NCBI RefSeq assembly: GCF_000691805.2 | Contig: NZ_DF820485.1 | Location: forward strand, 1-64,000 | Direction: 5' to 3' | From: Weissella oryzae SG25 | Lineage (GTDB): Bacteria > Bacillota > Bacilli > Lactobacillales > Lactobacillaceae | DNA: 64,000 nt | Notes under the pieces: model-generated | The model's database searches: none | The model's input: the letters and a program-made list of their open reading frames with translations, nothing else | Told to the model about the DNA's origin: nothing | Shown: in pieces, positions 1 to 8,692 of the stretch | Numbering within the stretch: position 1 is the stretch's first letter | How the letters are laid out: every line of letters starts with the position of its first letter | Made by a program: the position numbers and the translations under genes

Positions 1-54
1 ACTAGATTGTTGCCTTTTTATTTTGTGATGAAAGGTGGTGAGAGTGGTGTAGTT

Positions 55-177
55 ATGAGAAAAGATAAAGAGTATGGCTTAGTATCCGGTGATGAAGAGC
101 TGAGGATACTAAGACGATTAGATAAGGAGATTATTGATGAAGAAGAATCTATTAGAACGAATGCAATGGTCAAATGA
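55..177 (+). CDS. small phage protein of unknown function (40 aa)
   Basis: This is a short ATG-initiated reading frame of 40 codons with a purine-rich stretch (GGTGGTGAGAG) upstream. The product is highly charged, rich in Lys, Asp and Glu, with no membrane segment. It overlaps the next small gene by about 40 bases, as is common in the gene-dense stretch before phage packaging modules. A degraded version of the same upstream and start region appears near 28.07-28.17 kb, which suggests it is a real prophage element rather than a chance frame. No family was recognised. Confidence 0.35.
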   Translation: MRKDKEYGLVSGDEELRILRRLDKEIIDEEESIRTNAMVK

Positions 178-379
178 GTATAATCGACCTGAATATTTTC
201 CTCTTTACGCTAACAGTTCTATCGTAGGCTATATCAAGCAGGGCGGTAAGAAATATACGGGGAATACAAATGTTGTAAAAGATGAGCTGAATTATTCATC
301 TGTAGAACATCTAAATGAATTAGATGATAAGCGGAAAGTGAAAGGCCATAGTTTACTTGCCAAGGTATTCTGCCGATGA
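137..379 (+). CDS. hypothetical phage protein upstream of HNH nuclease
   Basis: This gene encodes an 80-residue basic soluble protein of no recognised family. A TTG lies three bases upstream, but the ATG at 137 was chosen because AAGGAG at 124-129 sits seven bases before it. Its stop overlaps the ATG of the HNH nuclease (ATGA), so the two genes are probably translationally coupled. The position just before the nuclease-terminase block suggests a late accessory or replication-end gene; function is unknown. Confidence 0.6.
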   Translation: MKKNLLERMQWSNEYNRPEYFPLYANSSIVGYIKQGGKKYTGNTNVVKDELNYSSVEHLNELDDKRKVKGHSLLAKVFCR

Positions 380-873
380 GGATGCACAGATGTGCTGAGG
401 TTAGATGTACTGAACTCATCCCTTTAAAGTATGACTACTGTCAGAAGCATTACGAGGCTCGTATGCAGCGTTTTAATAAGCAACGAGTAATTAGCCAAGA
501 ACTTAATGCAAAGACATTGAGAGGTCAGCAACAGCTTAGAGAAGCAACACATAGTTATGACAAGACCAAGCGCCAAGAATTACATGACGGTTTCTATCAG
601 AGCGTACAGTGGACTAAGATTGCTGAGTACGTAAAGCATAGGGACGGTTACTTAGATGGGGTAAACGGCAGAGTATGGGACAAAGGACAGCTCATAGTTG
701 ACCACTTGATACCCAGACGACTGTTAGAAGGACGAGAGCAGTATGATACGTCTAACCTATGGCTATTAACTAGGCCGCAACACAATCACAAGACGGCAGT
801 CGAAAAGAAATTGAATGACAATCAATTGAAAAAAGTTTCTAAAGATTGGTGGATAAAAGTTTTGAAAAAATAA
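376..873 (+). CDS. phage HNH endonuclease
   Basis: This is a 165-residue HNH-family nuclease. The catalytic region is visible around Asp109-His110 (VDHLIPRRLL) and continues through NLWLLTRPQHNHKT, which carries the Asn and the last His of the HNH fold. Several Cys residues near the N-terminus (CAEVRC, then YCQKHY) could bind zinc. In cos-type siphoviruses an HNH nuclease encoded next to the terminase is known to assist cleavage at cos and head morphogenesis. Its placement directly before the small terminase gene fits that role. It overlaps the previous gene by four bases. Confidence 0.85.
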   Translation: MRMHRCAEVRCTELIPLKYDYCQKHYEARMQRFNKQRVISQELNAKTLRGQQQLREATHSYDKTKRQELHDGFYQSVQWTKIAEYVKHRDGYLDGVNGRVWDKGQLIVDHLIPRRLLEGREQYDTSNLWLLTRPQHNHKTAVEKKLNDNQLKKVSKDWWIKVLKK

Positions 874-979
874 AAATACCCCCCGCTATTGGTTAGGAAA
901 AGAACCGAATAACAAATAGTGCCGTCTTGCTAATGCGTTGCAGTTATTTTTATTTTTTAAGTTGAAGGGAGGTGGTTAA
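874..979 (+). other. candidate cos region between HNH and small terminase genes
   Basis: This is about 105 non-coding bases in an otherwise gapless late operon. It opens with a C-rich run (TACCCCCCGC, 877-886) followed by an imperfect inverted repeat (GGTT near 890 with AACC near 905). HNH-associated cos phages of lactic acid bacteria usually carry cos at this spot. No cut site can be proved from sequence alone, and the stretch also contains the small-terminase ribosome-binding site GGGAGGTGG. Confidence 0.35.
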
Positions 980-1453
980 ATGCCACGAAAACGGAAAATT
1001 ACAACTGATGAAGGTGATAGAAAAGACCAACGAGATGCAACCGAAGCTCTAAAAGAGTCTCTTCAAGACGCTAATCAATTACCTGAAACTGCACCAAGAC
1101 ATTTAACTAGTGAAGCTAAGAAACTTTGGGAAAAGTTAGTGCCAGTTTTGAATGATACTGGGTACATAATTGATGTTGATAGTTCAACAGTTGAAACATT
1201 GGTTATCAATTACGCTATGCTCCGGGAAGCTTATGAATCAATTAAGAAGAACAAGGTTGTTTATGAAATTGACGGTAAAATTTATAAAAATCCTGCAGTC
1301 GCTATCGTTGATTCAACAACGAAAATTATTAAGTCAGTTGGTAGCGATTTAGGCCTTTCTCCACAAAGTCGGGCAACGCTAATAGATATGGCTAAGGTTG
1401 AAGAAGATGACGAAGGCCAAGACTATGCAGAAAGGTTTGGCGCTGACAGATGA
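980..1453 (+). CDS. terS: phage terminase small subunit (P27 family)
   Basis: This gene encodes a 157-residue small terminase subunit, which recognises packaging sites in phage DNA and hands them to the large subunit. The N-terminal 35 residues are charged. The core contains the P27-type pattern of a conserved Trp-Glu pair (LWEKLVPVL), a helical YAMLREAYESIKK segment, and a C-terminal GLSPQSRATL signature typical of this family. A strong Shine-Dalgarno sequence (GGGAGGTGG) precedes the ATG. The stop overlaps the ATG of the large subunit, so the two genes are coupled. Confidence 0.9.
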   Translation: MPRKRKITTDEGDRKDQRDATEALKESLQDANQLPETAPRHLTSEAKKLWEKLVPVLNDTGYIIDVDSSTVETLVINYAMLREAYESIKKNKVVYEIDGKIYKNPAVAIVDSTTKIIKSVGSDLGLSPQSRATLIDMAKVEEDDEGQDYAERFGADR

Positions 1454-3282
1454 TTAAATATAGAGATTTACTAGAACGGTATCCAGGTGACCCAGCTTTA
1501 ACTTATGCGGTTGATGTTTTGCGTGGCAGGGTAATTGCTGGTGAAAAGATTAAGCGTGCGGCTGAACGCCATATCAGCGATTTAAGACGTATTGATAGCG
1601 ATGAAGATTTTAAGTATTTATATGACGTTGACGAAGCGAAGAAAATAAATGAGTTTGCAGTGTTACTGAAAGATGTAACATCTGGTGAACCATTTAAACC
1701 TTCACCTTATCAGCGTTTTATTTTGGCAATGATTCAGGGATGGCGTAATCCAGAAACTAAGGGAATGCGTTTCAAGAATATCTTTATTTCAATGGCTCGA
1801 ACAAATGGAAAGACACAATTACTTTCAGCTTATACTTTGTATAATTTTTTGTTTGGCTATCCTAAGATTAATCGACAGCTTGCAGTAAGTTCTATTGATA
1901 TATCACACACGAAGCCATTATATAAATATATGACCTATAACTGGGACCAGTTAAAGAAAGGTGTATTCAAAAAGTTAGCCAACAGATGGGGTGTTGAATA
2001 TAACCAAAATGAGATGCGTATAGATTCACAGTCAACATCTATGAAACGTTTATCAGCACAAGCTAGTGCATCAGATGGTGACCATTACACGACGGGAATT
2101 GTTGATGAATATCATCTGTTTGGTCAGGGCCAACGTGAGTTTGTAAACTCAATGACTTCTGGTATGGTTAATAATCCATTGGCACAGATGTTTTATATTT
2201 CAACAGCTGGACTCGACCCAAATACGCCGATGTTTGAAGATTACCGAAGATATGGCAAGTATCTTGAAGACGGTAACTGGTCTAATATTGACAAAGATTT
2301 GGTGCTGATTTGGGAACAGGACGATGAAGACGAGGCATATTTGCCAAATACGTGGCCAAAAAGCAATCCATTAATGGAATTGCCAGCCATGAAGAAAAAT
2401 CTTGTTGAAGGTATCATCACAGAAAGAGATGCAAAGGCATCACAAGGTAAATTATCAGAGTTCATTGTAAAAAATATGAACATGTGGCAGAACGCCAAAG
2501 ATAATGCTTTCTTACCACTTGATTTAATTCAGAAGGCAATCATTGAGCAAGATGATTTCAAGATGTTTGGACGTGATGTATATATTGGCTTTGATTTCTC
2601 TCAGACTAATGATGACACGGCATTAGCTTTTGTATTTCCTTATGTAGATACTGACGGTTCACAGAAGTTCCATTTGTATCAACATTCATGGATTCCGATT
2701 GCTAAAGCTGGCTCTATTGAAGCAAAGGAACAGCGAGATAGTATCAATTATCGAGATGTTGAACAGAAAGGCTTTGCAACTGTTACTCGTGATCGTTTTG
2801 GCTTGATTGATGAAGATGAAGTATTCAACTGGATGCTTCAATTTATTGAAGAGAATGAGTTACACGTTAAGGGTATGCTTCATGATCAGTGGGGTACAGG
2901 TAATTTTATTCGCCGGCTAGATGAAATCAAAGAAGAGTATTTAATTATCCCAGTACGTCAAGGGATTAAGTCATTAAATGAGCCTACTAAGTTTTTACAG
3001 ACCTCATTCATTAAGCAGAATATAACAATGTTTGATGACCAAGCTATGCAACAAGCACTAGTTAATGCTGTGATTGTGTCAGATAACAACGGTATTAAAG
3101 TTGACAAAAATGTCAATTCACAAAAGATTGATATTGTTGATGCCATTGTTGACGCACTATTTGAAGGTCAATTCTACTTTACTGACTTTACTAACGTAGA
3201 AGAAAAGGCTACAAAATCGCCTTTTGGTAACATGTCAAATGATGAGATTAGCGATTACTTTGTAAATAACTTTACTTTTTAA
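1450..3282 (+). CDS. terL: phage terminase large subunit
   Basis: This is a 610-residue packaging motor with an N-terminal ATPase and a C-terminal nuclease. The Walker A-like motif is ARTNGKT at residues 116-122, and the Walker B motif is the acidic pair Asp219-Glu220 in IVDEYHLF. The RNase H-like nuclease is marked by Asp382 (FDFSQTNDD), Asp479 (LHDQWGTGN) and acidic residues near 561-568 (DIVDAIVDA). Length and motif order match the HK97/Terminase_1-type large subunits of Lactobacillales phages. The gene overlaps terS by four bases and leads the head operon. Confidence 0.95.
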   Translation: MIKYRDLLERYPGDPALTYAVDVLRGRVIAGEKIKRAAERHISDLRRIDSDEDFKYLYDVDEAKKINEFAVLLKDVTSGEPFKPSPYQRFILAMIQGWRNPETKGMRFKNIFISMARTNGKTQLLSAYTLYNFLFGYPKINRQLAVSSIDISHTKPLYKYMTYNWDQLKKGVFKKLANRWGVEYNQNEMRIDSQSTSMKRLSAQASASDGDHYTTGIVDEYHLFGQGQREFVNSMTSGMVNNPLAQMFYISTAGLDPNTPMFEDYRRYGKYLEDGNWSNIDKDLVLIWEQDDEDEAYLPNTWPKSNPLMELPAMKKNLVEGIITERDAKASQGKLSEFIVKNMNMWQNAKDNAFLPLDLIQKAIIEQDDFKMFGRDVYIGFDFSQTNDDTALAFVFPYVDTDGSQKFHLYQHSWIPIAKAGSIEAKEQRDSINYRDVEQKGFATVTRDRFGLIDEDEVFNWMLQFIEENELHVKGMLHDQWGTGNFIRRLDEIKEEYLIIPVRQGIKSLNEPTKFLQTSFIKQNITMFDDQAMQQALVNAVIVSDNNGIKVDKNVNSQKIDIVDAIVDALFEGQFYFTDFTNVEEKATKSPFGNMSNDEISDYFVNNFTF

Positions 3283-3298
3283 GAAAGGAGAATAGCGA

Positions 3299-3463
3299 AT
3301 GCAAAAATTATTTAATTACTTTCCGCTATTAATGTTAGTAGTTGGATTTATTTTAATTTCAATAGGAGCGTTTATTTGTTCGATTATGCTTGGCTTTGTT
3401 ATATCAGGCCTATTATTGATTGTGTTAGCTTACTTAGTTATTCCAAAAGGTGATAATCAATGA
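3299..3463 (+). CDS. small two-helix membrane protein between terminase and portal (DUF1056-like)
   Basis: This is a 54-residue protein made almost entirely of two hydrophobic helices (residues about 8-28 and 30-48) with a short polar tail. GAAAGGAG precedes the ATG and the stop overlaps the portal ATG. Size, topology and location between terL and portal match the DUF1056 family, annotated in lactic phages as a putative head-tail joining protein. Its real function is unknown. The family assignment rests on context and composition, not a visible catalytic motif. Confidence 0.7.
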   Translation: MQKLFNYFPLLMLVVGFILISIGAFICSIMLGFVISGLLLIVLAYLVIPKGDNQ

Positions 3464-4548
3464 GCTTTAGAAATCCATTTGAAAGGATAGAAACCCGTTC
3501 ACAGGCCGGTGTTATATCTATTAATCCGTCCTTTGTACAGAATGGAACATTAATTACACCGGATGGCTTGGTATCAGCAGATGAAGCCTTGAAAAATAGT
3601 GATTTATATACCGTCATTAGCCTAATAAGTTCTGATATTGCAGCTGCTGATTTTAAAGGTGATGGCAAAGGCTTTATTAATATGCTGAATAGTCCGTCAG
3701 AAATTTCTAATAGATATAATTTTTGGCAGACAGTAATAGTAAATGTGTTATTGAGTGGAAATTCATTTGTAAAAATTGACCGTGAAGGTCGAAAGCTGCG
3801 TTTAATACCCACAAGTGCAGTGATTATTGATTTATCTAATGATAAATTGACCTATGAAGTCAGGGGTTATGACGATTATTTGCCAGAGAAAGTCTCATAT
3901 GAAAATATGTTTCATTTTAAAATTATGGCTTATTCTGATGGTGAATATATTAGAAACTTAATCGGTCATTCGCCTTTGGAATCATTGACTAGTGAAATTG
4001 AATTGCAAAAGCAAGCCAATAGATTATCGTTATCAACGTTGATGAATGGTTTAAATCCAACAAGTAAAATTACTGTTCCAGAAGGTACACTGAGTCCAGA
4101 AGCAAAAGATACAATTCGCGATGAATTTCAAAAGGCTGTAGGTGGCAAAAATGCTGGTAAAGCATTAGTTTTAGACCAGTCAGCAAGCTTTGAAGTCGTT
4201 TCAATAAACGCTGACGTTGCGAAATATTTGGAAAATATGGATTGGAATAGGACACAGATAGCTAAAGCTTTTGGTGTTCCTGATTCATATTTGAACGGTG
4301 CTGGGGATGCACAATCCTCACTCGAAATGATTACACAAATGTATGTTAATGGCTTGAATCGATTTATTGAGCCAATTTTGTCAGAGATTAATCATAAGTT
4401 AGATAGCAACGATATTAGATTAGATATGTCGGACATTATGGATTATTCTGGGGCCATATTCAGGCAAGATATTAAAGATTACGTAGATAAAGGCATTCTC
4501 TCACCGGAGGATGCTTTTAATTTGCTCAAAGAAAGGAATATGTTGTGA
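3460..4548 (+). CDS. phage portal protein (HK97 family)
   Basis: This 362-residue protein forms the dodecameric channel at the capsid vertex through which DNA enters and leaves. HK97-type features are visible: an N-terminal segment ending in VSADEALKNSDLYTVISLISSDIA, the NFWQTVIVNVLLSGNSFVKI region, and the FGVPDSYLNG segment followed by the wing/stem helices. It is slightly shorter than typical HK97 portals of about 380-420 residues. It is coupled at both ends, overlapping the small membrane protein and the protease. Confidence 0.92.
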   Translation: MSFRNPFERIETRSQAGVISINPSFVQNGTLITPDGLVSADEALKNSDLYTVISLISSDIAAADFKGDGKGFINMLNSPSEISNRYNFWQTVIVNVLLSGNSFVKIDREGRKLRLIPTSAVIIDLSNDKLTYEVRGYDDYLPEKVSYENMFHFKIMAYSDGEYIRNLIGHSPLESLTSEIELQKQANRLSLSTLMNGLNPTSKITVPEGTLSPEAKDTIRDEFQKAVGGKNAGKALVLDQSASFEVVSINADVAKYLENMDWNRTQIAKAFGVPDSYLNGAGDAQSSLEMITQMYVNGLNRFIEPILSEINHKLDSNDIRLDMSDIMDYSGAIFRQDIKDYVDKGILSPEDAFNLLKERNML

Positions 4549-5135
4549 ACGAATTAGACGAGCGTGTTATCCATTTCAAAGATTTAGAGATTCGAGATGG
4601 AACTGAAACAAATGATTTTGTTGGTCAGATAGCTGGTTATGCTATTGCTTTTAATAGTCCTAGTGTTAGTGCTGGCCCGTTTATTGAATATATCGATAAG
4701 ACAGCATTGAACGGCGTTGATTTGAGTAATGTGTTGGCGCTGTATGATCATGACTATTCAAACGTTTTAGGTCGAGTGACAGCAGGGACATTGAAATTAA
4801 AGGTTGATGCTAAAGGACTGTATTTTGAGCTGGATGTACCGAACACAACCTTAGGCAATGACATTTATAAGCAGATTAAACTTGGTAACTTGCAAGGGGT
4901 AAGTTTTGGATTTTCTGTTGATGATGGTGGAGATAGTTGGTCTTATCAGGATGGCAAACCGGTAAGAGCAGTTGAACAAATTGCCTCTTTGAAAGAGATT
5001 TCTGTTGTATCTGTGCCAGCATATGAAGCAACCACGGTTCAAGCTACTCGTTCATTAAATGATTGGCAAAAAAACAATAATTACAAAGAAAAAGTTGCAG
5101 TGTATATGAAAGGATTTAACAATGACAATGATTGA
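4545..5135 (+). CDS. prohead protease (HK97 family, peptidase S78)
   Basis: This is a 196-residue serine protease that trims capsid protein and scaffold during prohead maturation. The start is a GTG overlapping the portal stop. The catalytic pair is visible as His69 in LYDHDYSNVLGR and Ser120 in GVSFGFSV, the classical spacing for this family. The C-terminal helical tail overlaps the capsid gene start by 14 bases. It acts on the following gene product, whose N-terminus has the expected scaffold-like coiled coil. Confidence 0.93.
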   Translation: MNELDERVIHFKDLEIRDGTETNDFVGQIAGYAIAFNSPSVSAGPFIEYIDKTALNGVDLSNVLALYDHDYSNVLGRVTAGTLKLKVDAKGLYFELDVPNTTLGNDIYKQIKLGNLQGVSFGFSVDDGGDSWSYQDGKPVRAVEQIASLKEISVVSVPAYEATTVQATRSLNDWQKNNNYKEKVAVYMKGFNNDND

Positions 5136-6399
5136 AAAACTCACAAAGAAAATCGCAGAGCAAGAAAAAAATCGAGAAGAGTTACGCTCTGAAATTCGTT
5201 CAGCTGTTGATGATGAAAAATCAAGCCCCGATGACGTTAAGGAAAAGATGGCTAAGCTTGATAAGGCAGATGAAGAATTAAACAAGAGTAAGAACGACTT
5301 AAATATTTTGAAAGCTGCTAAGGATAAAACAGAGTCAGATAAATCTAGTAATGAGAAAAATAACGATAAGCAAATCAAAGATGACTCAAAGAAGAACGAA
5401 AATTCAAATGAAGTAGAGAAGCGGGATGAAAATGATGATATTGAAACCCGAAGCAAGGAAGGGATGCAAATGAAAACTAAAGTAGCGCCAAACAAGAAGG
5501 ATGTAGCATTAGGGGCATTTGAAAAGTTTTTGCGAACTGGTGAAACTCGTGATGTAACAGGATTAGGGTTGTCGGATGGGGCGGTAATTATTCCCGAAGC
5601 AATTTTGCCAGTAGAACATGAAAATTATCAATTCCCACGTTTAGGCTCATTAGTGCGTACAGTTTCGGTTACCACAACTACTGGAAAGTTGCCTGTATTC
5701 ATGAATTCAACGGATTCATTGAGTGAACATACAGAGTACAAGCCAACTGGAAAGAATGCCAACCCAGAAATTAAGCCTATCCTTTGGGACTTGAAGACTT
5801 ACACCGGAGCTTACGTCTTTAGTCAAGAATTGATGTCAGATTCATCATTTAACTGGCAAGCAGAACTTCAAGGCCGTTTGTCTGAATTACGTGATAATAC
5901 TGATGATGGCTTGATTATTAATGCTCTTACATCTGGGATTACGGTAGAGCAATCAACAGATATTATTGCCTCCCTTAAGACTGCGTTAAATGTAACTTTG
6001 AAGCCAGCAGATTCTAATAGCGCTTCTATTGTGCTTTCTCAATCTGCATATAATGCTCTTGATCAATTGAAGGATGGAGAAGGGCGCCCAATGCTGCAAC
6101 CCTCTATCACCAATGCTTCAGGAGAGACTTTACTTGGTAAGCAAGTTACTATCGTCGAAGATACATTGTTCCCTAAGGCTAAGGCTGGAGATATTAACAT
6201 CGTCGTTGCACCTCTGAAAAAGGCTGTTATTAACTTCAAATTGACAGAAATTACAGGCCAATTCCAAGATACTTATGACATTTGGTACAAGCAACTTGGT
6301 ATTTTCTTACGCGAGAACGTTGTTCAAGCTCGTAAGGATTTGATTATTAATATTACTGGTAAGGTTGCGCCGGTAACTGAGCCAACTACTGATAAGTAA
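5122..6399 (+). CDS. major capsid protein (HK97 fold) with scaffolding N-terminus
   Basis: This is a 425-residue capsid subunit. Residues 1 to about 110 are a highly charged Lys/Glu/Asp coiled coil, corresponding to the delta/scaffold domain that the prohead protease removes. The HK97-like shell domain starts near residue 125 (LGAFEKFLRTGE) and includes the YQFPRLGSLVRTVSV arm region and typical P- and A-domain segments (ALTSGITVEQ, IVLSQSAYNALDQLKD). Protease and capsid frames overlap, as is normal. The cleavage point cannot be fixed by eye but is probably around residues 110-125. Confidence 0.93.
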   Translation: MTMIEKLTKKIAEQEKNREELRSEIRSAVDDEKSSPDDVKEKMAKLDKADEELNKSKNDLNILKAAKDKTESDKSSNEKNNDKQIKDDSKKNENSNEVEKRDENDDIETRSKEGMQMKTKVAPNKKDVALGAFEKFLRTGETRDVTGLGLSDGAVIIPEAILPVEHENYQFPRLGSLVRTVSVTTTTGKLPVFMNSTDSLSEHTEYKPTGKNANPEIKPILWDLKTYTGAYVFSQELMSDSSFNWQAELQGRLSELRDNTDDGLIINALTSGITVEQSTDIIASLKTALNVTLKPADSNSASIVLSQSAYNALDQLKDGEGRPMLQPSITNASGETLLGKQVTIVEDTLFPKAKAGDINIVVAPLKKAVINFKLTEITGQFQDTYDIWYKQLGIFLRENVVQARKDLIINITGKVAPVTEPTTDK

Positions 6400-6416
6400 G
6401 ATAGGAGAAGCAGGGC

Positions 6417-6737
6417 ATGGCAGAAGAGCAAGTAAATTTATTAAATGCTAAGATGCTGCTTGATGAACTTCACGTGGATGAGAGCCCAGAAGAATTGGCC
6501 ACAATTAAATCCTTAATTAATGATGCGAGCGTTATTATCCGGGGGTCAATCCGGGATAATTTAAGTGAAGAGGATGTCCTTAAAACAGCAGGTAATTTGT
6601 TTAATAGACTCATATCCGCACTGGCAACACAAATGTATTATGACAGGACGTTATCCACTGGTTACAGTGCTGGTGTTCAAATTATGCTTAATCAATTACG
6701 GGCCAAAGTGTTAGGAGGTCAAGATGAAACCATCTGA
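6417..6737 (+). CDS. head-tail connector protein (HK97 gp6-like)
   Basis: This is a 106-residue helical protein located directly after the capsid gene. The segments LLNAKMLLDELHVDE and LISALATQMYYDRTLSTGY match the gp6/YqbG-like adaptor family that docks on the portal. The final part (INQLRAKVL-like helix) resembles the QLRG tail of the family. AGGAG precedes the ATG, and the end overlaps the next connector gene by 14 bases. Confidence 0.82.
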   Translation: MAEEQVNLLNAKMLLDELHVDESPEELATIKSLINDASVIIRGSIRDNLSEEDVLKTAGNLFNRLISALATQMYYDRTLSTGYSAGVQIMLNQLRAKVLGGQDETI

Positions 6738-7053
6738 TTTTAATCACAAGGCAGATTTTGGAAAGATTGACACGGTTAAGAATAATAACACTGGGTCAAC
6801 ATCTAAGAAATTCGTTCCTGTATTCTCGTTATGGTTTGCACCTAAAACTCGCTCGATTGCTCTGCAATTACAGTTGCAAGGCACAGACCAATCAGATACT
6901 AGGGAAATAATCGTTAAGCATAATAAAGCGTTAAATGAGACTATGTTGGTAAAAATTGACGGAGAGCAATATAACATAGTTAATATTTCATCTGATGACA
7001 CAAATCAAATTATTAGTTATGACTATGTGACTATAAAGCGAGTTGGTGGCTGA
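6724..7053 (+). CDS. phage head closure protein (SPP1 gp16-like)
   Basis: This is a 109-residue beta-rich protein of the head-tail joining family. The family pattern is visible: an early DFNHKADFGKI beta strand, central FAPKTRSIALQLQLQGTDQSDT (the region before the conserved REIIVKHN strand), and a closing MLVKIDGEQYNIVNIS strand. It would close the connector after DNA filling. GGAGG lies eight bases upstream of the ATG inside the previous gene. Order and size match other Lactobacillales siphoviruses. Confidence 0.82.
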   Translation: MKPSDFNHKADFGKIDTVKNNNTGSTSKKFVPVFSLWFAPKTRSIALQLQLQGTDQSDTREIIVKHNKALNETMLVKIDGEQYNIVNISSDDTNQIISYDYVTIKRVGG

Positions 7054-7054
7054 T

Positions 7055-7537
7055 ATGCCAGAAGAGATGAACTTTGAAGATATCCTGAATGCTTTTGTAA
7101 AAGAAGCTGAGGATGTAACTGTAAATATGAGTGTTGAGGATAAAGCCAAGATTACTAAAGCCGGTGCCGAGGTGTTTAAGACGGAATTGGAAACAGTGAC
7201 CAAGGATAAGCACTATCGAGAAAGAAAAACGGGTAAAAATCCGCATCTGGCTGACAGTATAATAGTCCAAAATACTAATATTGATGGTATGAAAAACGGC
7301 TCGTCCGTTGTTGGATGGGATAAAAAGAAAGCCTATGTGGGGAACTTTATTGAGAATGGTACTAAGTTCCCTATGTACACTAAAAATGGCCGTAAATACA
7401 AACACGGCGGAGAAGTAAATGTTGTTGGTGATCATTTTGTCAGGGATGTTCGTGATTCTCCAGCCGTTCAGCAGAAGATGTTAGAGGCCGAAGCAAAGGC
7501 GTACGGGCAAATCATCAAGGATAGAGGAGGAAATTAA
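7055..7537 (+). CDS. head-tail joining protein (HK97 gp10-like)
   Basis: This gene encodes a 160-residue protein of the HK97 gp10 family, a tail-completion or joining component. Supporting segments are the HYRERKTGKNPHLADSI stretch and YVGNFIENGTKFPMY followed by the conserved HFVRDVRD. A TTG at 7043 would give a slightly longer product, but the ATG at 7055 has GGTGG at a better distance and keeps only a short gap after the previous stop. It is followed with one-base overlap by the DUF806 gene. Confidence 0.82.
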   Translation: MPEEMNFEDILNAFVKEAEDVTVNMSVEDKAKITKAGAEVFKTELETVTKDKHYRERKTGKNPHLADSIIVQNTNIDGMKNGSSVVGWDKKKAYVGNFIENGTKFPMYTKNGRKYKHGGEVNVVGDHFVRDVRDSPAVQQKMLEAEAKAYGQIIKDRGGN

Positions 7538-7926
7538 TGGATAGACCTGTAGTATTGGCACAGCAAACGATATTAAACGGTAAATTTCCGATTGATGATG
7601 TCTACCTAGATGAAATCCCGGCGGAAATATTGAAAAATGATGACCTTACCAAGACACAGGTATTGCTGAAAGAAGCAAGGAATGAGCCTAGTGGTTGGGG
7701 AAATGAAACATTTACAAGTTTAGACGTTGCTGTTGATATTCAAATTTTTTATAGTTTGGATTTTAACGAAAATATGACGATGTTTGAGGTTAACTTGATG
7801 AAGGCATTTGAAAAAGATGGTTGGCGTATAGCTAGTTCACAACCACATTATTTGGATATTAGCTCATCTAGTGATATGCATCAAACAATCAAAAACATCA
7901 CGGTATCAAAGAATATAACACTTTAA
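7537..7926 (+). CDS. DUF806 family phage tail protein (probable tail terminator)
   Basis: This is a 129-residue protein of the DUF806 family, found at this position in lactic phages between gp10-like and major tail proteins. The position is that of a tail terminator. Visible family features are the VDDVYLDEIPAEI-like N-terminal strand, the central WGNETF segment and a DVAVDIQIFYSL strand. The role as tail terminator is inference from gene order. An intrinsic terminator-like hairpin begins at its stop codon. Confidence 0.8.
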   Translation: MDRPVVLAQQTILNGKFPIDDVYLDEIPAEILKNDDLTKTQVLLKEARNEPSGWGNETFTSLDVAVDIQIFYSLDFNENMTMFEVNLMKAFEKDGWRIASSQPHYLDISSSSDMHQTIKNITVSKNITL

Positions 7927-7952
7927 GGATTGACAGTTAGTCAGTCCTTTTT
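7925..7952 (+). terminator. hairpin and T-run between DUF806 and major tail protein genes
   Basis: A ten-base-pair stem (AAGGATTGAC with GTCAGTCCTT, one G-T pair) with a five-base loop is followed by TTTATTTT. It looks like an intrinsic terminator inside the late operon and could lower read-through or serve as an RNA processing or stability element in front of the highly expressed major tail protein gene. Confidence 0.7.
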
Positions 7953-7973
7953 ATTTTGGAAAGGAATTAATTT

Positions 7974-8606
7974 ATGGCACAAGTAGGATTACATCGCACA
8001 TTTTTGGCTAATATCGATAAAGTATTGCAAACAATTTTGAAAGGCGAGGCTGGTTTATCCGAAGATGGTTTGTTCGAAGTAACCACGGCAATGCTTGGTA
8101 CTAAGACAGCCAATATTACTAATATCTCAACGAATGGTACGCCCATCTATGGAAACAATACCAAGGTAGACCAAACGCAAGCTAAGGGTGAACCATCAGT
8201 AGCTCTTGACTTTAATAATTTGCCCTTTGAGATTAAGCAAAAACTGTTGGGACGAATCAGTGATGGCAAGGGCGGCTATTTACAAGAGGAACGTCCACAA
8301 GTTGCCTTATTAATCGAGTCTCAAACTCTAGATCGTAAGAACTCAATTTATTACGGTTTAGCTAACGGAGAAATGCAAGAAAATGCTGTTAATGTACAAA
8401 CTGACACTAATAATGAAGTGCGGGCTGATGATGCACTAACGTTTACATCATTTGGCGTTGATAAGTGGAACGGTGAAGCTATGAAGGTTTACTTCTCTGG
8501 TGATGCAAAGTTTGATAAGGCAGCAATGCTTGCAGATGTATTCGGTGGTTATACTGATGGCACTAAACCAGACACATCAGGAGACAACAAGCAACCACAA
8601 GCTTAA
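7974..8606 (+). CDS. phage major tail (tube) protein
   Basis: This is a 210-residue tail tube subunit of the phi13-type major tail protein family. The GLHRTFLANIDK start, the DFNNLPFEIKQKLLGR segment and the VALLIESQTLDRKNSIYYGL segment with KGEMQ-like continuation are typical of the Lactobacillales proteins. The Gly/Asp-rich C-terminus (DGTKPDTSGDNK) is a flexible tail without an Ig-like domain. GGAAAGGAA precedes the ATG after the internal hairpin. Confidence 0.88.
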   Translation: MAQVGLHRTFLANIDKVLQTILKGEAGLSEDGLFEVTTAMLGTKTANITNISTNGTPIYGNNTKVDQTQAKGEPSVALDFNNLPFEIKQKLLGRISDGKGGYLQEERPQVALLIESQTLDRKNSIYYGLANGEMQENAVNVQTDTNNEVRADDALTFTSFGVDKWNGEAMKVYFSGDAKFDKAAMLADVFGGYTDGTKPDTSGDNKQPQA

Positions 8607-8692
8607 ATATAAGCCTTACAGCCAAGGAAAATGGCTCAAATGGGGTGGGAAGCCCTTTTTACATAACCTGTGAACCATGAAAGGAACTAACT

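Noticed and set aside
5055-5495. 146-residue minus-strand ORF opposite the capsid N-terminus
   Set aside because: Ser/Phe-rich composition is the antisense of the Lys/Glu coiled coil; no start signals.
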